A stretch of DNA of 64,000 nucleotides, taken from NCBI RefSeq assembly GCF_042662625.1, contig NZ_JBHSXH010000009.1:310001-374000 (forward strand), in the 5' to 3' direction. The notes beneath the pieces were generated by a model, which worked only from the letters and a program-made list of their open reading frames with translations, was not told the DNA's origin and did not search any database. Source of the stretch: Halopelagius fulvigenes (lineage in GTDB: Archaea > Halobacteriota > Halobacteria > Halobacteriales > Haloferacaceae). Below are positions 51,766-61,148 of the stretch, one piece after another. Within the stretch, counting starts at the first letter, position 1. Each line of letters opens with the position of its first letter. Both the position numbers and the translations under genes were made by a program.

Positions 51766-51963
51766 CGGCCGGCGCGTGCGACACGCTACGTCGAGTATCC
51801 TCGGCGGCGTCACCGCGACGCCGGTCGTCGAAGCGTGGTCGGGCGAGTCGCCGACGGTCGAACCGCCGGACACGCCCGGCTGAGTACGGGGGAAGTTCCG
51901 GTCGAGAAAGGCGACGTCCGCGAGTTCGAGGGTCGTTCCCGCGCCCTACCGACGCTCTCGGCG

Positions 51964-52206
51964 TCACTCCTTGATGAGGAGGATGCCGTCGTTGGTGGTT
52001 ATCTCGGTCGCTTCCGGCGGCACGTCGAACTCGAACTGCCGGTCGCCCGCGACGACGATGGCCGTGTCACCGAGGATGTCCACCGTCGCCTCGACGCCGG
52101 CCCCGAAGTCGATGGCGACGACGTTCTCGCCCTCGTAGTCTCGGTGGGCGATGGTGATGTCCTCTTGCTCGCTCGCCGCGGAACGCAGCTGTCGGGGTGC
52201 CTCCAT
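51964..52206 (-). CDS. Hsp20-like mini alpha-crystallin protein
   Basis: 80 residues with two strand pairs (VVAIDFGAGVEATVDIL and AIVVAGDRQFEFDVPPEA) and an end TTNDGILLIKE that matches the A-x-x-x-N-G-(V/I)-L strand of small heat-shock proteins. Shorter than a full alpha-crystallin domain. Possible chaperone or uncharacterised halophile family; function not proven. ATG 52206. Confidence 0.6.
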   Translation of the reverse strand: MEAPRQLRSAASEQEDITIAHRDYEGENVVAIDFGAGVEATVDILGDTAIVVAGDRQFEFDVPPEATEITTNDGILLIKE

Positions 52207-52301
52207 ACACCCGAAGTTGGGTCCGTCCGTCCCTAAGTGCTGTGCCCGCCTCCCCCGCGTCGCCAGTAGACTGAAGCGCCGCGCGACCCACTTTCGGAGG
52301 T

Positions 52302-52700
52302 GTGAATCGGGACGAACTACTCGACGGAGTCGCGCGACGAGCCCAGTTAAAATCGCACGACGAAGCCGAGCGAGCGACGCTGGCGACGCTCCAGACGTTC
52401 GGCGAACACATCTCCGAGGGGGAGGCCGAGGACGTCGCCGAGAGACTCCCGGACGACTACGAGGAGACGGTCACCGACCGGAGCGACGCGACGCCGAAGC
52501 AGTTCTCCGCGGAGGGGTTCGTCCGGAGCGTCGCCCGACGCGAACGCGGCGACGTGGGCGGCGAAGAGGCGAGGACGCACGCCCGCGCGGTGTTCGCGAC
52601 GCTCGCGGACGCCGGCCTCGAAGACGAACTGGAGGACGCGCGGTCGCAACTGCCGGACGAGTTCGACACGCTGTTCGAGACCGACGGCCTCGCCGACTGA
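52302..52700 (+). CDS. DUF2267 family protein
   Basis: 132-residue helical protein: two repeated helical units, LLDGVARRAQLKSHDEAERA and FVRSVARRERGDVGGEEARTHA, with conserved LPDDYEE and LPDEFDTLF motifs characteristic of DUF2267. Function unknown; often in stress-related clusters. The start is GTG 52302 with an upstream GGAGG ribosome-binding site. Confidence 0.85.
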   Translation: MNRDELLDGVARRAQLKSHDEAERATLATLQTFGEHISEGEAEDVAERLPDDYEETVTDRSDATPKQFSAEGFVRSVARRERGDVGGEEARTHARAVFATLADAGLEDELEDARSQLPDEFDTLFETDGLAD

Positions 52701-52783
52701 CGTCCCGCGGGTTCACCGGCGGGTCGGGGTTTCGCTCCGCGCTCTCTCTTCTCGGCGCCGAGGGACGGCGAGTCGGCAGTGAC

Positions 52784-52843
52784 TGCGCCGGCCCGCGTCG
52801 GTCTGCGCCGGCCCGCGTCGGTCTGCGCCGGCCCGCGCCGGCC
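52784..52843. repeat. Three tandem 20-bp GC-rich repeats
   Basis: A unit TGCGCCGGCCCGCGTCGGTC (20 bp) occurs at 52784-52803 and 52804-52823 without a mismatch; a third, diverged copy follows to 52843. It lies between the 3' ends of the convergent DUF2267 and Vms1-like genes. The palindromic GCCGGC cores could form hairpins; function unknown. Confidence 0.8.
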
Positions 52844-52851
52844 CCCGCGTG

Positions 52852-53959
52852 TCAGTCGGTGGGGAAGCGGAGAATCGCGGCCACGCCGAACGCCTCCTCG
52901 AAGCGCGCGCCGTCGTCGGAGTCCGGCGGGACGGCGACGAACGCGCCGCCCTCCTCGGTCACTCGTTCCTCGTACTCGCGCAGGTCCTCGACCGGGCGCG
53001 CCGGAGACTAAGAGCGTCTCCACGGCGTCGAACTCCAAGGCTCGCTCGACTTCCTCCTCGCCGTAGGCGACGTCGTCGTCGCCGTCGTCTCGGAGGCCGT
53101 CGCGGAAGCGTTCGAGGGCCTCGCGGACCGCCTCCCCCTCCGCGTCGTTCATCGCGTCTCGCCCCTTCTCGGTGAGTTGCGTCAGTCCCTGCTCGGTGGC
53201 GTACTCGACGGAGAACGACCCGCCGACGACCGCGTCGCGGAGTCTGTGGTCGAGGTGGTCGCCGTCAGCGAACTCCTCGACGGTGACCGTCGTCCCGCCG
53301 ACCAGCAGTCCGTCCACCGCGAGCGCTCCGTCCTCGCGCGATCCGTCTTCGAGGAACGCTCGCTTCGCCTCGGCGGCGACGTCGTCGAAGAACTCCTCCT
53401 TCTGGCGCTCCCTGTCGCGTTCGAACCGGTCGGCCGACTGCCCGCCGGCCTTCGTCTTCCCCATCACGTCGCTGTCTATCGTCTCGACCACCTCGACTCG
53501 GTCGCCGTCGAACCGGCCCAGCGCCGCGCCGCCGCGTTCGACCACGAGGAGGCCGTACGTCGGGGAGTCGCCGGCGGCGGTCTCCAGCGCCTCCGCGTCG
53601 AACTCGTTCGACCACTCGTAGCGCGCCTCCCGAATCGGGGTCGGCAGGTCGTCGAAGACGTACTCGCTGACGTCCTCTCCGTCCCCGGTGACCCCGACGT
53701 AGAGGACGAGTCCGCCATCCGGCGTCTCGTCGTACTCGTGGAGGATCTGCTGGGCCCGTTCGAGCACTGTCCTCCGGGCCTTCGACGACTCGTCGGCGTG
53801 GATGTACTCGGCCTCGGCGTGGTCCTCCTCGACCCGTTCGAGCGTCTCGCCGAGCGACTTCTCGGGCGGGACCGCGACCGTGAGCAGGTCGTCCCCGCCG
53901 CCGGACGCGTTCGATACGGCCTCGATGCGCTCTCGGAGTTCGTAGTCTGACGTAGTCAT
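52852..53959 (-). pseudogene. Vms1/Ankzf1-like peptidyl-tRNA hydrolase (eRF1-like), frameshifted
   Basis: About 368 residues if one extra base is removed. An eRF1-like fold is indicated by a GGQ motif (residues 172-174, in KTKAGGQSADRF), the same catalytic element used by release factors and by Vms1-type hydrolases that free stalled nascent chains from tRNA. The frame breaks near 52994-53003 in a GCGCGC-rich run: upstream reads ...FDAVETLLVSG, and the sensible continuation RPVEDLREYEERVTEE... to the stop at 52852 lies in another frame. A true inactivating indel or a sequencing error would both fit. Start ATG 53959. Confidence 0.75.
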
Positions 53960-54136
53960 CGGTAGGATACGGCGACCGCCGTCCCGTCCGCATCGCTCGG
54001 TGACGACGGTTTACCGGAATACGCCGCTCGGGCGCTTGTATCTCCCGGCCCCGTCGCATTCGGGACGACGCGTTCCGCCCCCCGGCGACGCGAGTCGGCC
54101 ACAACCGGGTTCAACGGAGCGTCCGTGCAATCTCGT

Positions 54137-54913
54137 ATGTCAACCGTCCGATCCGTCGTCGACCTCGCGAAGGACCGCAATCTCACCTACCTCGCGGCGG
54201 GCATCGCCTACTACGCGTTCGTGTCGATAATCCCGCTGATGCTGCTCGCCGTGGCGCTCGCGTCGTTCTTCGGGGGGCAGGCGCTGGCCGACCGAATCAC
54301 CAGCATGCTCAGCCAGCAGATATCGTCCGCCGGGACGCAAATCGTGACGCAGACGCTGACCAGCACCGCCGGCCGAGGGGCCGCGTCCGTGGTCGGGTTC
54401 GTCGCGCTGCTCTGGAGCGCGCTGAAACTGTTCCGCGGCCTCGACCAAGCGTTCGACGAGGTGTACGCCGACGAAATCGACGTCTCGATAGTCGAGCAGA
54501 TAATCGACGCGCTCGTCGTAATCGTCGGAATCGCGCTCGCCGTCGCACTCGTCGTCGCCGTCGGCATCGTGCTCTCGATACTGAACCTGCAGATTCCGTT
54601 CGCGAACGTGCTCGGAACGGTCGTGCTGATTATCGTGCTGACGCTCGCGTTCCTGCCGATATACTACGTGCTTCCGCCGGTCGACGTGTCGGTGAGAGAG
54701 GTGCTACCGGGAACAGTCATCGCCGCCATCGGCTGGGTGCTGCTCCAAATCGGCTTCCGAATCTACGCGGCCAACGCGGGACGCTACGCCGCCTACGGCG
54801 TCATCGGCGCGGTCCTGCTCTTCGTCACGTGGTTGTACTTCGCCAGCATCGTGATGCTCCTCGGCGCGGCGGTGAACGCCGTCCGCCGGAGGGCGCCGAC
54901 GGAGACGCTATAG
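54137..54913 (+). CDS. YihY/BrkB-family membrane protein
   Basis: 258 residues with six predicted transmembrane helices (IAYYAFVSIIPLMLLAVALAS, SVVGFVALLWSALKLF and others). The N-terminal YLAAGIAYYAF and the conserved PP in YYVLPPVDV are typical of YihY/virulence-factor BrkB proteins, whose transport role is unsettled despite older RNase BN naming. ATG 54137 is used. No operon partner is close. Confidence 0.88.
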   Translation: MSTVRSVVDLAKDRNLTYLAAGIAYYAFVSIIPLMLLAVALASFFGGQALADRITSMLSQQISSAGTQIVTQTLTSTAGRGAASVVGFVALLWSALKLFRGLDQAFDEVYADEIDVSIVEQIIDALVVIVGIALAVALVVAVGIVLSILNLQIPFANVLGTVVLIIVLTLAFLPIYYVLPPVDVSVREVLPGTVIAAIGWVLLQIGFRIYAANAGRYAAYGVIGAVLLFVTWLYFASIVMLLGAAVNAVRRRAPTETL

Positions 54914-55133
54914 GCCGCCGCGGAACCGGTTTTCGACCCCGCGGCCGTGCGACGAGCCGACGGTCGGCGTCGGGCAAACGTCCGTGTGTCTGTTATCGTC
55001 GAGTGCAGTGTCTAACGAGCCTCTTCGACGGTGCGTGACGGACAATCCGGCCTCGGCGCTCGATCGTCACCGGCTCGAAGACCGATCTATAGGCGCTCCG
55101 CGCGGAATCAGAAAAAAGAGCGTCGGCGCGGAA

Positions 55134-55622
55134 TCAGCCGGCGACTTCCTCTTGGTCGAACTGCTCGCTCGCCTCGGTGACCTCTTCGAGCGCGTCTTCC
55201 TCCTCGCGGAGCGTCTCGGCCAACGTGTCGGCGACGTCGTCGTGACCGGTCTTCTGAGCCAGCGACGTGAGGTTGCCGTAGGCGGCGATTTCGTAGTGTT
55301 CGGTCTTCTGTCCGACGCCCATGTTGTATCGGTCGAGCACGTCGCCGTCATTCTCCTGCGCGAACTGCTCGTGTTCGTCGATGAGCGAATCGACGACCTG
55401 CTCCTGTTTGGTCTGGGGCTCTTCGCCCAGCTGCTCGAACACCTGCTCCAGTCGGTTTACGTGTTCCTGCGTCTCGTCGCGGTGCTCCGAGAACGCCTGA
55501 CTGGCGGCTTCGTCGTCCGTCTGGTCGGCGAGCGTCCCCAGCGCATCGAGGAGTTGTTGTTCCGCGTAGTACAGTTCCTGCAGGCCTTCGACGAAGAGCT
55601 CGTCCATCGAGTCGGTAGTCAT
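55134..55622 (-). CDS. DUF892 ferritin-like protein (YciF family)
   Basis: 162-residue four-helix-bundle protein. MDELFVEGLQELYYAEQQLL and the later Glu/His helices (HRDETQEHVNRLEQVF, TEHYEIAAYGNL) provide the carboxylate and His ligands of a di-iron ferritin-like site. YciF/DUF892 proteins are stress-induced. Very acidic, as expected for halophiles. ATG 55622. Confidence 0.88.
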   Translation of the reverse strand: MTTDSMDELFVEGLQELYYAEQQLLDALGTLADQTDDEAASQAFSEHRDETQEHVNRLEQVFEQLGEEPQTKQEQVVDSLIDEHEQFAQENDGDVLDRYNMGVGQKTEHYEIAAYGNLTSLAQKTGHDDVADTLAETLREEEDALEEVTEASEQFDQEEVAG

Positions 55623-55816
55623 GGTTCGTCTACTCTATTGGTGCATCCGCTCCATGAGCGACCGGGCTGTATGTGCAGGCCGGTCGAACCCTCGGTTCCG
55701 TCGGCCGACGCGAACTCTCGACGGTCGCTCGACCGACGACACCCGAGTTGTCTTTCGCGGCGTCTTTCAGACACTCCTGAGATGAACCTAAGTGATTTCG
55801 GACTGTCATACTACGT

Positions 55817-56659
55817 ATGTCCAGTGATACCACGGGACAAGGGGTACGGATGGTCGGAGAAGGGGGAGAGGGGCAGTCGAAGCGGCGGGCGGTGTTGAAA
55901 ACGGTCGCGGCCGGCGTCGGAGGTGCGGTACTGCCCGTCGGGACCGTGGCGGGATCGGGCGGGGGAGCGACGGAGACATCGCTACACACGCTGACGCTCT
56001 CGGCGAACGGCCCGGTCGAGTACACGCTCACCGTGGACGGGACGCTGGAACCCGACACGGAGGGCGGTGACTTCTCCGCGGACTCCGACGAGGACGTGTA
56101 TCGACCGACCCGCGATGCATACTTCGGAGCCAGAGACGAGACGGGACCGATACCCGAGAACGCGGGGGGAACGACGTATCTCGGCGATCGGATGCTCATC
56201 ACCGGGCGACTGTCGACGCTCGAGGTCGATCCCCGGGAGGGGTACGACGCGAACGTCTACCTCGACGAGTCGCTCACGAGCGTCTCCGAGATCATGGACG
56301 ACGGAGAGGGGCCGGAACTCGACGGATACCACTCGCTGATGATCACGGCGAACGGGCCGACGCGGTACGAGGTGCTGACCATCGCCGATCGCGGCGAGAT
56401 ACAGACCGACAGCGGGGATTTCTCGGCCGACTCCGACGACGAGACGACGACCAACGACGACGGGACGGTCACCGCAACGGACGAGACGGGACCGATACCC
56501 GAGAACGCGGGGGGAACGACGTATCTCGGCGACCGGTACCTCCTCTCGGGGACCGTCGAGGAGTTCGACTTAGATTACGAGCCGATGCGTTACGACCTGA
56601 ACGTCTATCTCGACGAACAGGACGTCGACCCCGACGTAGTCCGAAACAACGAGTTCTGA
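55817..56659 (+). CDS. Tat-exported protein with two internal repeats
   Basis: 280 residues. The twin-arginine signal KRRAVLKTVAAGVGGAVL precedes two domains of about 100 residues, each with ANGP, GDFSADSD, and DETGPIPENAGGTTYLGDR, then LxVYLDE. The repeats share a 53-bp stretch that is identical at nucleotide level (56135-56187 and 56480-56532) while flanks have diverged. No catalytic motif; a secreted or cell-surface structural role is plausible. Start ATG 55817; ATG 55850 is an alternative. Confidence 0.75.
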   Translation: MSSDTTGQGVRMVGEGGEGQSKRRAVLKTVAAGVGGAVLPVGTVAGSGGGATETSLHTLTLSANGPVEYTLTVDGTLEPDTEGGDFSADSDEDVYRPTRDAYFGARDETGPIPENAGGTTYLGDRMLITGRLSTLEVDPREGYDANVYLDESLTSVSEIMDDGEGPELDGYHSLMITANGPTRYEVLTIADRGEIQTDSGDFSADSDDETTTNDDGTVTATDETGPIPENAGGTTYLGDRYLLSGTVEEFDLDYEPMRYDLNVYLDEQDVDPDVVRNNEF

Positions 56660-56755
56660 GCGGCGACGGGGAGCACCCGCCGCCGCTTCTCGCTCCGCAC
56701 CGACGCGGTGAACGCGGCGGTCGGCCCGAAACCCGAGCGATCCGGCGTCGACGGG

Positions 56756-56926
56756 TCAGTTCGCGATGAACCGAGCCAGATAGACGATCGGAATCACCGG
56801 TATCGCCAGTCCGGTGACGAGGAGGAACGCGGCGATGACTAGTTTCTCTCCCCGACTCGAGTCGTCCCATATCGACCGCCACATGTCGTCGATACTCCGT
56901 GCGGTTCGTTGTACGAGTCCGGCCAT
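56756..56926 (-). CDS. Small single-pass membrane protein
   Basis: 56 residues: a charged N-terminal half (MAGLVQRTARSIDDMWRSI), then a hydrophobic helix VIAAFLLVTGLAIPVIPIVYLA ending RFIAN. ATG 56926 is favoured; upstream residues are not conserved-looking. Function unknown. It is divergent from the pectinesterase gene. Confidence 0.6.
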   Translation of the reverse strand: MAGLVQRTARSIDDMWRSIWDDSSRGEKLVIAAFLLVTGLAIPVIPIVYLARFIAN

Positions 56927-57056
56927 GTCGGGTCGTCGCGCGCCAGACGGTTGTACTATCCGGCCAGCGACGGGCACTCTTCCGGTCCGGATTCGGACGG
57001 GGGACGCGGACAGGAGACAAAGAGTATGGATAGGTGGAGAACGTAGTGGCGGGCCG

Positions 57057-57998
57057 ATGGACTCGGGCGACCTCGACGGGTACGACTACGTCGTCGATGC
57101 GGAGGGAAGCGGCGATTACGAGAGTATTCAGGCGGCGATCGACGGGGCGAAGTCGTTCCCCCGGGAACGTATCTCGATACTCGTGCGGGAGGGCGTGTAC
57201 GACGAGAAAGTGACGGTCCACTCGTGGAACCCCGAAATCAGCCTGATCGGGGAGGGAGAGACGGAGACGATACTGACGCACGACGACCACTTCGAGAAGA
57301 TAGGACGGGGGCGGAACAGCACGTTCTTCACGTACACGCTGAAGGTCTGCGGGAACGACTTCCGAGCGCGTAACCTCACGGTACGGAACACCGCCGGGGC
57401 GGACGAGGGACAGGCCGTCGCGCTTCACGCGGAGGCCGACCGAGCCGAGTTCGCGGACTGTCGGTTCGTCGGAAATCAGGACACGGTCTACGCCGGCGGC
57501 GAAGGCTCTCGACAGTACTTCCGCGACTGTCACGTCGAGGGGACGACCGACTTCGTGTTCGGGGGGGCCACGGCCGTCTTCGAGCGGTGCGACATCCACT
57601 CGAAAGCGGACTCGTACGTCACGGCCGCGTCCACGCCCCGAAACCAACCGTTCGGATTCGTCTTCGCGGACTGTTCCCTGACCGCGGACCCGGGGGTTTC
57701 CGACGTGTACTTGGGCCGCCCGTGGCGGGACCACGCGCACGTCGCGTTCGTCCGCACCGAGATGGGTTCGCACGTCCACCCGGCCGGGTGGCACAACTGG
57801 TCCCGCCCGGAGGCCGAAGAGACGGTCACGTACGTCGAGTACGATAACCGGGGGCCCGGAGCGAAAACGGACGAGCGAGCGGATTGGTCCGCGGAGTTGA
57901 CGCCGACGGAGGCCGAGACGTACACCAAGGAGAACGTCCTCCTCGGCGGTGCTCCGCGGCAATCGGCGGAGCGGTGGTATCGAGCCGCCGCGCGGTGA
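57057..57998 (+). CDS. Pectinesterase (CE8 family), no signal peptide
   Basis: 313-residue right-handed beta-helix carbohydrate esterase that demethylates pectin. Catalytic motifs are intact: GNQDTVYAGG (first Asp), TTDFVFGGATAVFE (second Asp), and LGRPWRDHA (Arg), plus an N-terminal DYESIQAAIDGA. No Sec or Tat signal is visible at the start ATG 57057, unusual for a polysaccharide-degrading enzyme, so it may act inside the cell or be misannotated at the 5' end. A substrate plant polysaccharide in a haloarchaeal habitat is plausible. No pectate lyase or transporter adjacent. Confidence 0.88.
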   Translation: MDSGDLDGYDYVVDAEGSGDYESIQAAIDGAKSFPRERISILVREGVYDEKVTVHSWNPEISLIGEGETETILTHDDHFEKIGRGRNSTFFTYTLKVCGNDFRARNLTVRNTAGADEGQAVALHAEADRAEFADCRFVGNQDTVYAGGEGSRQYFRDCHVEGTTDFVFGGATAVFERCDIHSKADSYVTAASTPRNQPFGFVFADCSLTADPGVSDVYLGRPWRDHAHVAFVRTEMGSHVHPAGWHNWSRPEAEETVTYVEYDNRGPGAKTDERADWSAELTPTEAETYTKENVLLGGAPRQSAERWYRAAAR

Positions 57999-58019
57999 CG
58001 TTCGGGCGTCACCGCGCGG
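57988..58019. repeat. 13-bp perfect hairpin over the pectinesterase stop codon
   Basis: CCGCGCGGTGACG (57988-58000) pairs perfectly with CGTCACCGCGCGG (58007-58019) around a 6-nt loop, with the pectinesterase TGA inside the left arm. Without a T tract it is not a typical archaeal terminator, but it could stabilise or end the mRNA before the mrp promoter. Confidence 0.7.
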
Positions 58020-58244
58020 TAACGTCCGGCCATCGAACCCGACGTGAACCCTCCCCGACGAGTAGAGGAGAGACGGCGCTTCCGCGTAATTCGCGTTTGC
58101 TCGGGGCTCTCTCGGCAGAGCGGAGTTTAGGAGGGATTCTACTGTCCGGAGAACGGTCATCAGGTACTTTGGAGACGACATCCAATGGCGGGCAGAGGCC
58201 GACTACGGTGGCAACTGAGCACCGGCCGACACCGACGAACACTG

Positions 58245-60641
58245 ATGGCACCAAACCTAACAGTCGTTACGACTATCGTCGCGCTTCCCTTCGTCGCCGC
58301 ACTCCTCTCACCGCTTATCTATCGCGTCCTCGGCGAACGGACCGGCTACGCGGCGGCCCTCGTCGCGGCGGCGAGTTTCGGGCTTCTAGTGACGCAAGTC
58401 GGCGGTCACGGCACCGTTAGGGCGTCGTGGGTCCCCGCCCTCGACGTGGGGTTCCAGTTCACCGTCGACGGGTGGGGACTCCTCTTCGCGCTCTTGGCCA
58501 GCGGTATCGGCGTCCTCGTGTTCGTGTACTCGGCGCGGTACATGCACGGCGAGGACGGCCTGGCACGCTACTACACGGCGCTTCTGGCGTTCATGGGCTC
58601 GATACTCGGCGTCGCGCTCGCGTCCGACCTCGTGCTCATCTTCCTGTTCTGGGAGCTGACCAGCCTCTGTTCGTTCGTGCTCATCGGCCACCACACCGAC
58701 GACGCCGAGTCGCGCTACTCGGCGCGGATGGCCATGGTCGTGACCGTCGGCGGCGGCCTGTGCCTGCTCGCCGGCCTCCTCGTACTCTCGGTGGCGGCGC
58801 GGGACGCCCTCGGCCGCGTGACGTTCGACCTGGCGGCGATGATAGCGAACGACGAGGCGATGCGCGCCGCCCTCCGCGAGTCGGGGCTGTTCGTGCCGGC
58901 ACTCGTCCTCGTCGTCGTCGCCGCGGCCGCCAAGTCCGCGCAGGTGCCGCTCCACTTCTGGCTGCCGAACGCGATGGTCGCTCCGACGCCCGTCTCCGCC
59001 TTCCTCCACTCCGCCACGATGGTGAAGGTGGGCGTCTACTTCATCGGCCGCGTGCGCCCCCTGTTTTTGAGTCCCGAGTGGGTGCTCCTCGTCGCGACGC
59101 TGGGACTCCTGACGATGGTCGTCGGGGCGCTCTTGGCGGTGGCCTCGACCGACATCAAGCAGTTGCTCGCCTACTCGACGGCGAGCCACCTTGGGCTGAT
59201 GGTCGCGGGCTTCGGCTTCGACGTCGTCTACGGCGGCGAGGCGGGCACGTTCCACCTGCTCAACCACGCGCTGTTTAAAGCGCCGCTGTTCCTCGTCGCG
59301 GGAATCGTCGCCCACGAGGCCGGCACCCGCACGCTCGACGACCTCGGGGGGCTCTGGCGGGACCTCCCGATAACGGCCGCCGTCAGCGGGGTCGCCGCGT
59401 TGAGCATGGCCGGCATCCCCCCGTTCAACGGCTTCTACTCGAAGGAACTGCTGTTCGAGGCGGCCTACGAGGTCGCCCACGAGGCCGGCGGACTCGCCTG
59501 GCTGTACCCCGTCGTGGCGACTGTCGCCAGCGTGTTCACCGTCGTCTACTCGCTGAAGTTCCTCGCGATGTTCTTCGGCGAGCGCCGAGCGCCGGTCGCG
59601 GACGTCCACCGGCCGCCGGTCGCGCTGGTCGCACCCCCCGCCCTGCTGGCCGCCGCGGCGGTCGTCGTCAGCGTCGCGCCGCAACTGGCGGTCGACACCA
59701 TCGTCCAGAGCGCCGTCGAAGCCACCACCGTCGGCGAGGCGCACCTCGAAGTTGGACTGCCGACTCACCTCTCGCCCCCGGTCGCGATGTCCGCCGTCGC
59801 TATCGTGGGCGGAGTCGCCGCGTACCCATTCACGGGGCGTCTCGCGGCGGTCATCGAACGCGGCGTCGATGCTCCGGTTCCCGTGCGACCCAGCGGGTGG
59901 TACGACTGGCTCGTCTCGACGGCGGCGGCGACCAGCGCCCGGTTCGGCCCGTTCGTCCACAACGGCCTCCTGCGGACGTACGTGACGTGGATCGCGGCGG
60001 CCGGGAGCCTGCTCGCGCTGGTCGGCTTCGCGGCGACCGGGGGAGTTCCCGGCGTCGAGAGGGTCGGCGTACCGCTCTCGGTCGCCGCCGTGTTGGCGAT
60101 AGCCGTCCTCGCGGGCGTGGCGGTGACCGTCGCCTCGTCCCACGTCGTCGGCGTCCTCACGCTGTCGATTCTCGGATTCATGCTCGCCATCTTCTTCATC
60201 CTCGCGAGCGCGCCGGACCTCGCGCTCACGCAACTGGTCGTCGAGACGCTCGTCCTCCTGATCTTCCTGCTCGTCCTCCAGCGGTTGCCGTCCTTCTACT
60301 CGGACGTCCGACCGCTCGTACTCGCCCGCGACGCGGGCGTGTCGGTTCTGGTGGGCGCGATGGCGTTCGCGTCCGTCCTCCTGACGGCGCCCGGTCCCGA
60401 CGCCGACCCGACGAGCGTCGCCGCCTACTACGCGGAGCAGGCGGTCCCGGCCGGCGGCGGCACGAACGTCGTCAACGTCATCCTCGTGGACTTCCGGGCG
60501 TTCGACACGCTCGGCGAGTTGCTGGTCGTCACGGTCGCCGCACTCGCCATCCTCGTGCTCGTGACGATGCGGACCCGAGGCGAGGAGACCGTCGGCGACA
60601 GCGAGGAGGGACCGATCCCCGACGGAGGTGACTCGCGGTGA
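58245..60641 (+). CDS. mrpA: Mrp Na+/H+ antiporter subunit A
   Basis: 798-residue polytopic membrane protein, main subunit of the multi-component Mrp sodium/proton antiporter, related to NuoL of complex I. It has about 20 predicted helices; the essential Lys-containing AKSAQVPLHFWLP and the HSATMVKVGVYFIGR segment are the proton-path motifs, and the C-terminal part (from about residue 650) matches the MbhD/MbhE-like extension. First gene of an operon; mrpB starts four bases overlapping its stop. Cytoplasmic pH and Na+ control in salt. ATG 58245. Confidence 0.9.
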   Translation: MAPNLTVVTTIVALPFVAALLSPLIYRVLGERTGYAAALVAAASFGLLVTQVGGHGTVRASWVPALDVGFQFTVDGWGLLFALLASGIGVLVFVYSARYMHGEDGLARYYTALLAFMGSILGVALASDLVLIFLFWELTSLCSFVLIGHHTDDAESRYSARMAMVVTVGGGLCLLAGLLVLSVAARDALGRVTFDLAAMIANDEAMRAALRESGLFVPALVLVVVAAAAKSAQVPLHFWLPNAMVAPTPVSAFLHSATMVKVGVYFIGRVRPLFLSPEWVLLVATLGLLTMVVGALLAVASTDIKQLLAYSTASHLGLMVAGFGFDVVYGGEAGTFHLLNHALFKAPLFLVAGIVAHEAGTRTLDDLGGLWRDLPITAAVSGVAALSMAGIPPFNGFYSKELLFEAAYEVAHEAGGLAWLYPVVATVASVFTVVYSLKFLAMFFGERRAPVADVHRPPVALVAPPALLAAAAVVVSVAPQLAVDTIVQSAVEATTVGEAHLEVGLPTHLSPPVAMSAVAIVGGVAAYPFTGRLAAVIERGVDAPVPVRPSGWYDWLVSTAAATSARFGPFVHNGLLRTYVTWIAAAGSLLALVGFAATGGVPGVERVGVPLSVAAVLAIAVLAGVAVTVASSHVVGVLTLSILGFMLAIFFILASAPDLALTQLVVETLVLLIFLLVLQRLPSFYSDVRPLVLARDAGVSVLVGAMAFASVLLTAPGPDADPTSVAAYYAEQAVPAGGGTNVVNVILVDFRAFDTLGELLVVTVAALAILVLVTMRTRGEETVGDSEEGPIPDGGDSR

Positions 60642-61102
60642 CGACGACGATAATGCGGACGACGGCCCGGATGACCGTCCCCATCGTGCTCGTCCTCTCG
60701 ATCTGGCTATTCCTCCAGGGTCACAACCTGCCCGGCGGCGGGTTCATCGGCGGCGTCCTCACCACGACGGCGTTCGTGCTGATCTACGTCGCCTACGACC
60801 TCGACTACTTGGAGTCGGGAGTGCTCGACAGGGAGGTCGACCCCGGAACCAGCATCTTCGAGCACCGCACGGTCACCGCCTACCGCCGCACGTTGCTCTC
60901 GGGGCTGGCGGTCGTCCTCGGCAGCGGCGTCGCCGGAATGCTCGTCGGCGACCCGTTCTTGACCCAGACGTACGTCCACCTCGAGCACATTCCGATCTAC
61001 CACGAGGTCGAACTCGCCAGCGCGCTCGTGTTCGATCTGGGCGTGTACCTCGTCGTCGTCGGTAGCCTCCTGACGATTACCTCGGTGGTGAGTGCCGAAT
61101 GA
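60638..61102 (+). CDS. mrpB: Mrp antiporter subunit B
   Basis: 154-residue membrane protein of the Mrp complex, with four helices (TVPIVLVLSIWLFLQGH onward) and the MnhB-type GGGFIGGVL and AYDLDYLES segments. The start is GTG 60638, whose GTGA overlaps the mrpA stop, a strong sign of translational coupling. Confidence 0.88.
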   Translation: MTTTIMRTTARMTVPIVLVLSIWLFLQGHNLPGGGFIGGVLTTTAFVLIYVAYDLDYLESGVLDREVDPGTSIFEHRTVTAYRRTLLSGLAVVLGSGVAGMLVGDPFLTQTYVHLEHIPIYHEVELASALVFDLGVYLVVVGSLLTITSVVSAE

Positions 61103-61148
61103 CACGCAACACAGAGATACTGTCTTTCCGATGTGGAGTTGATACCCG

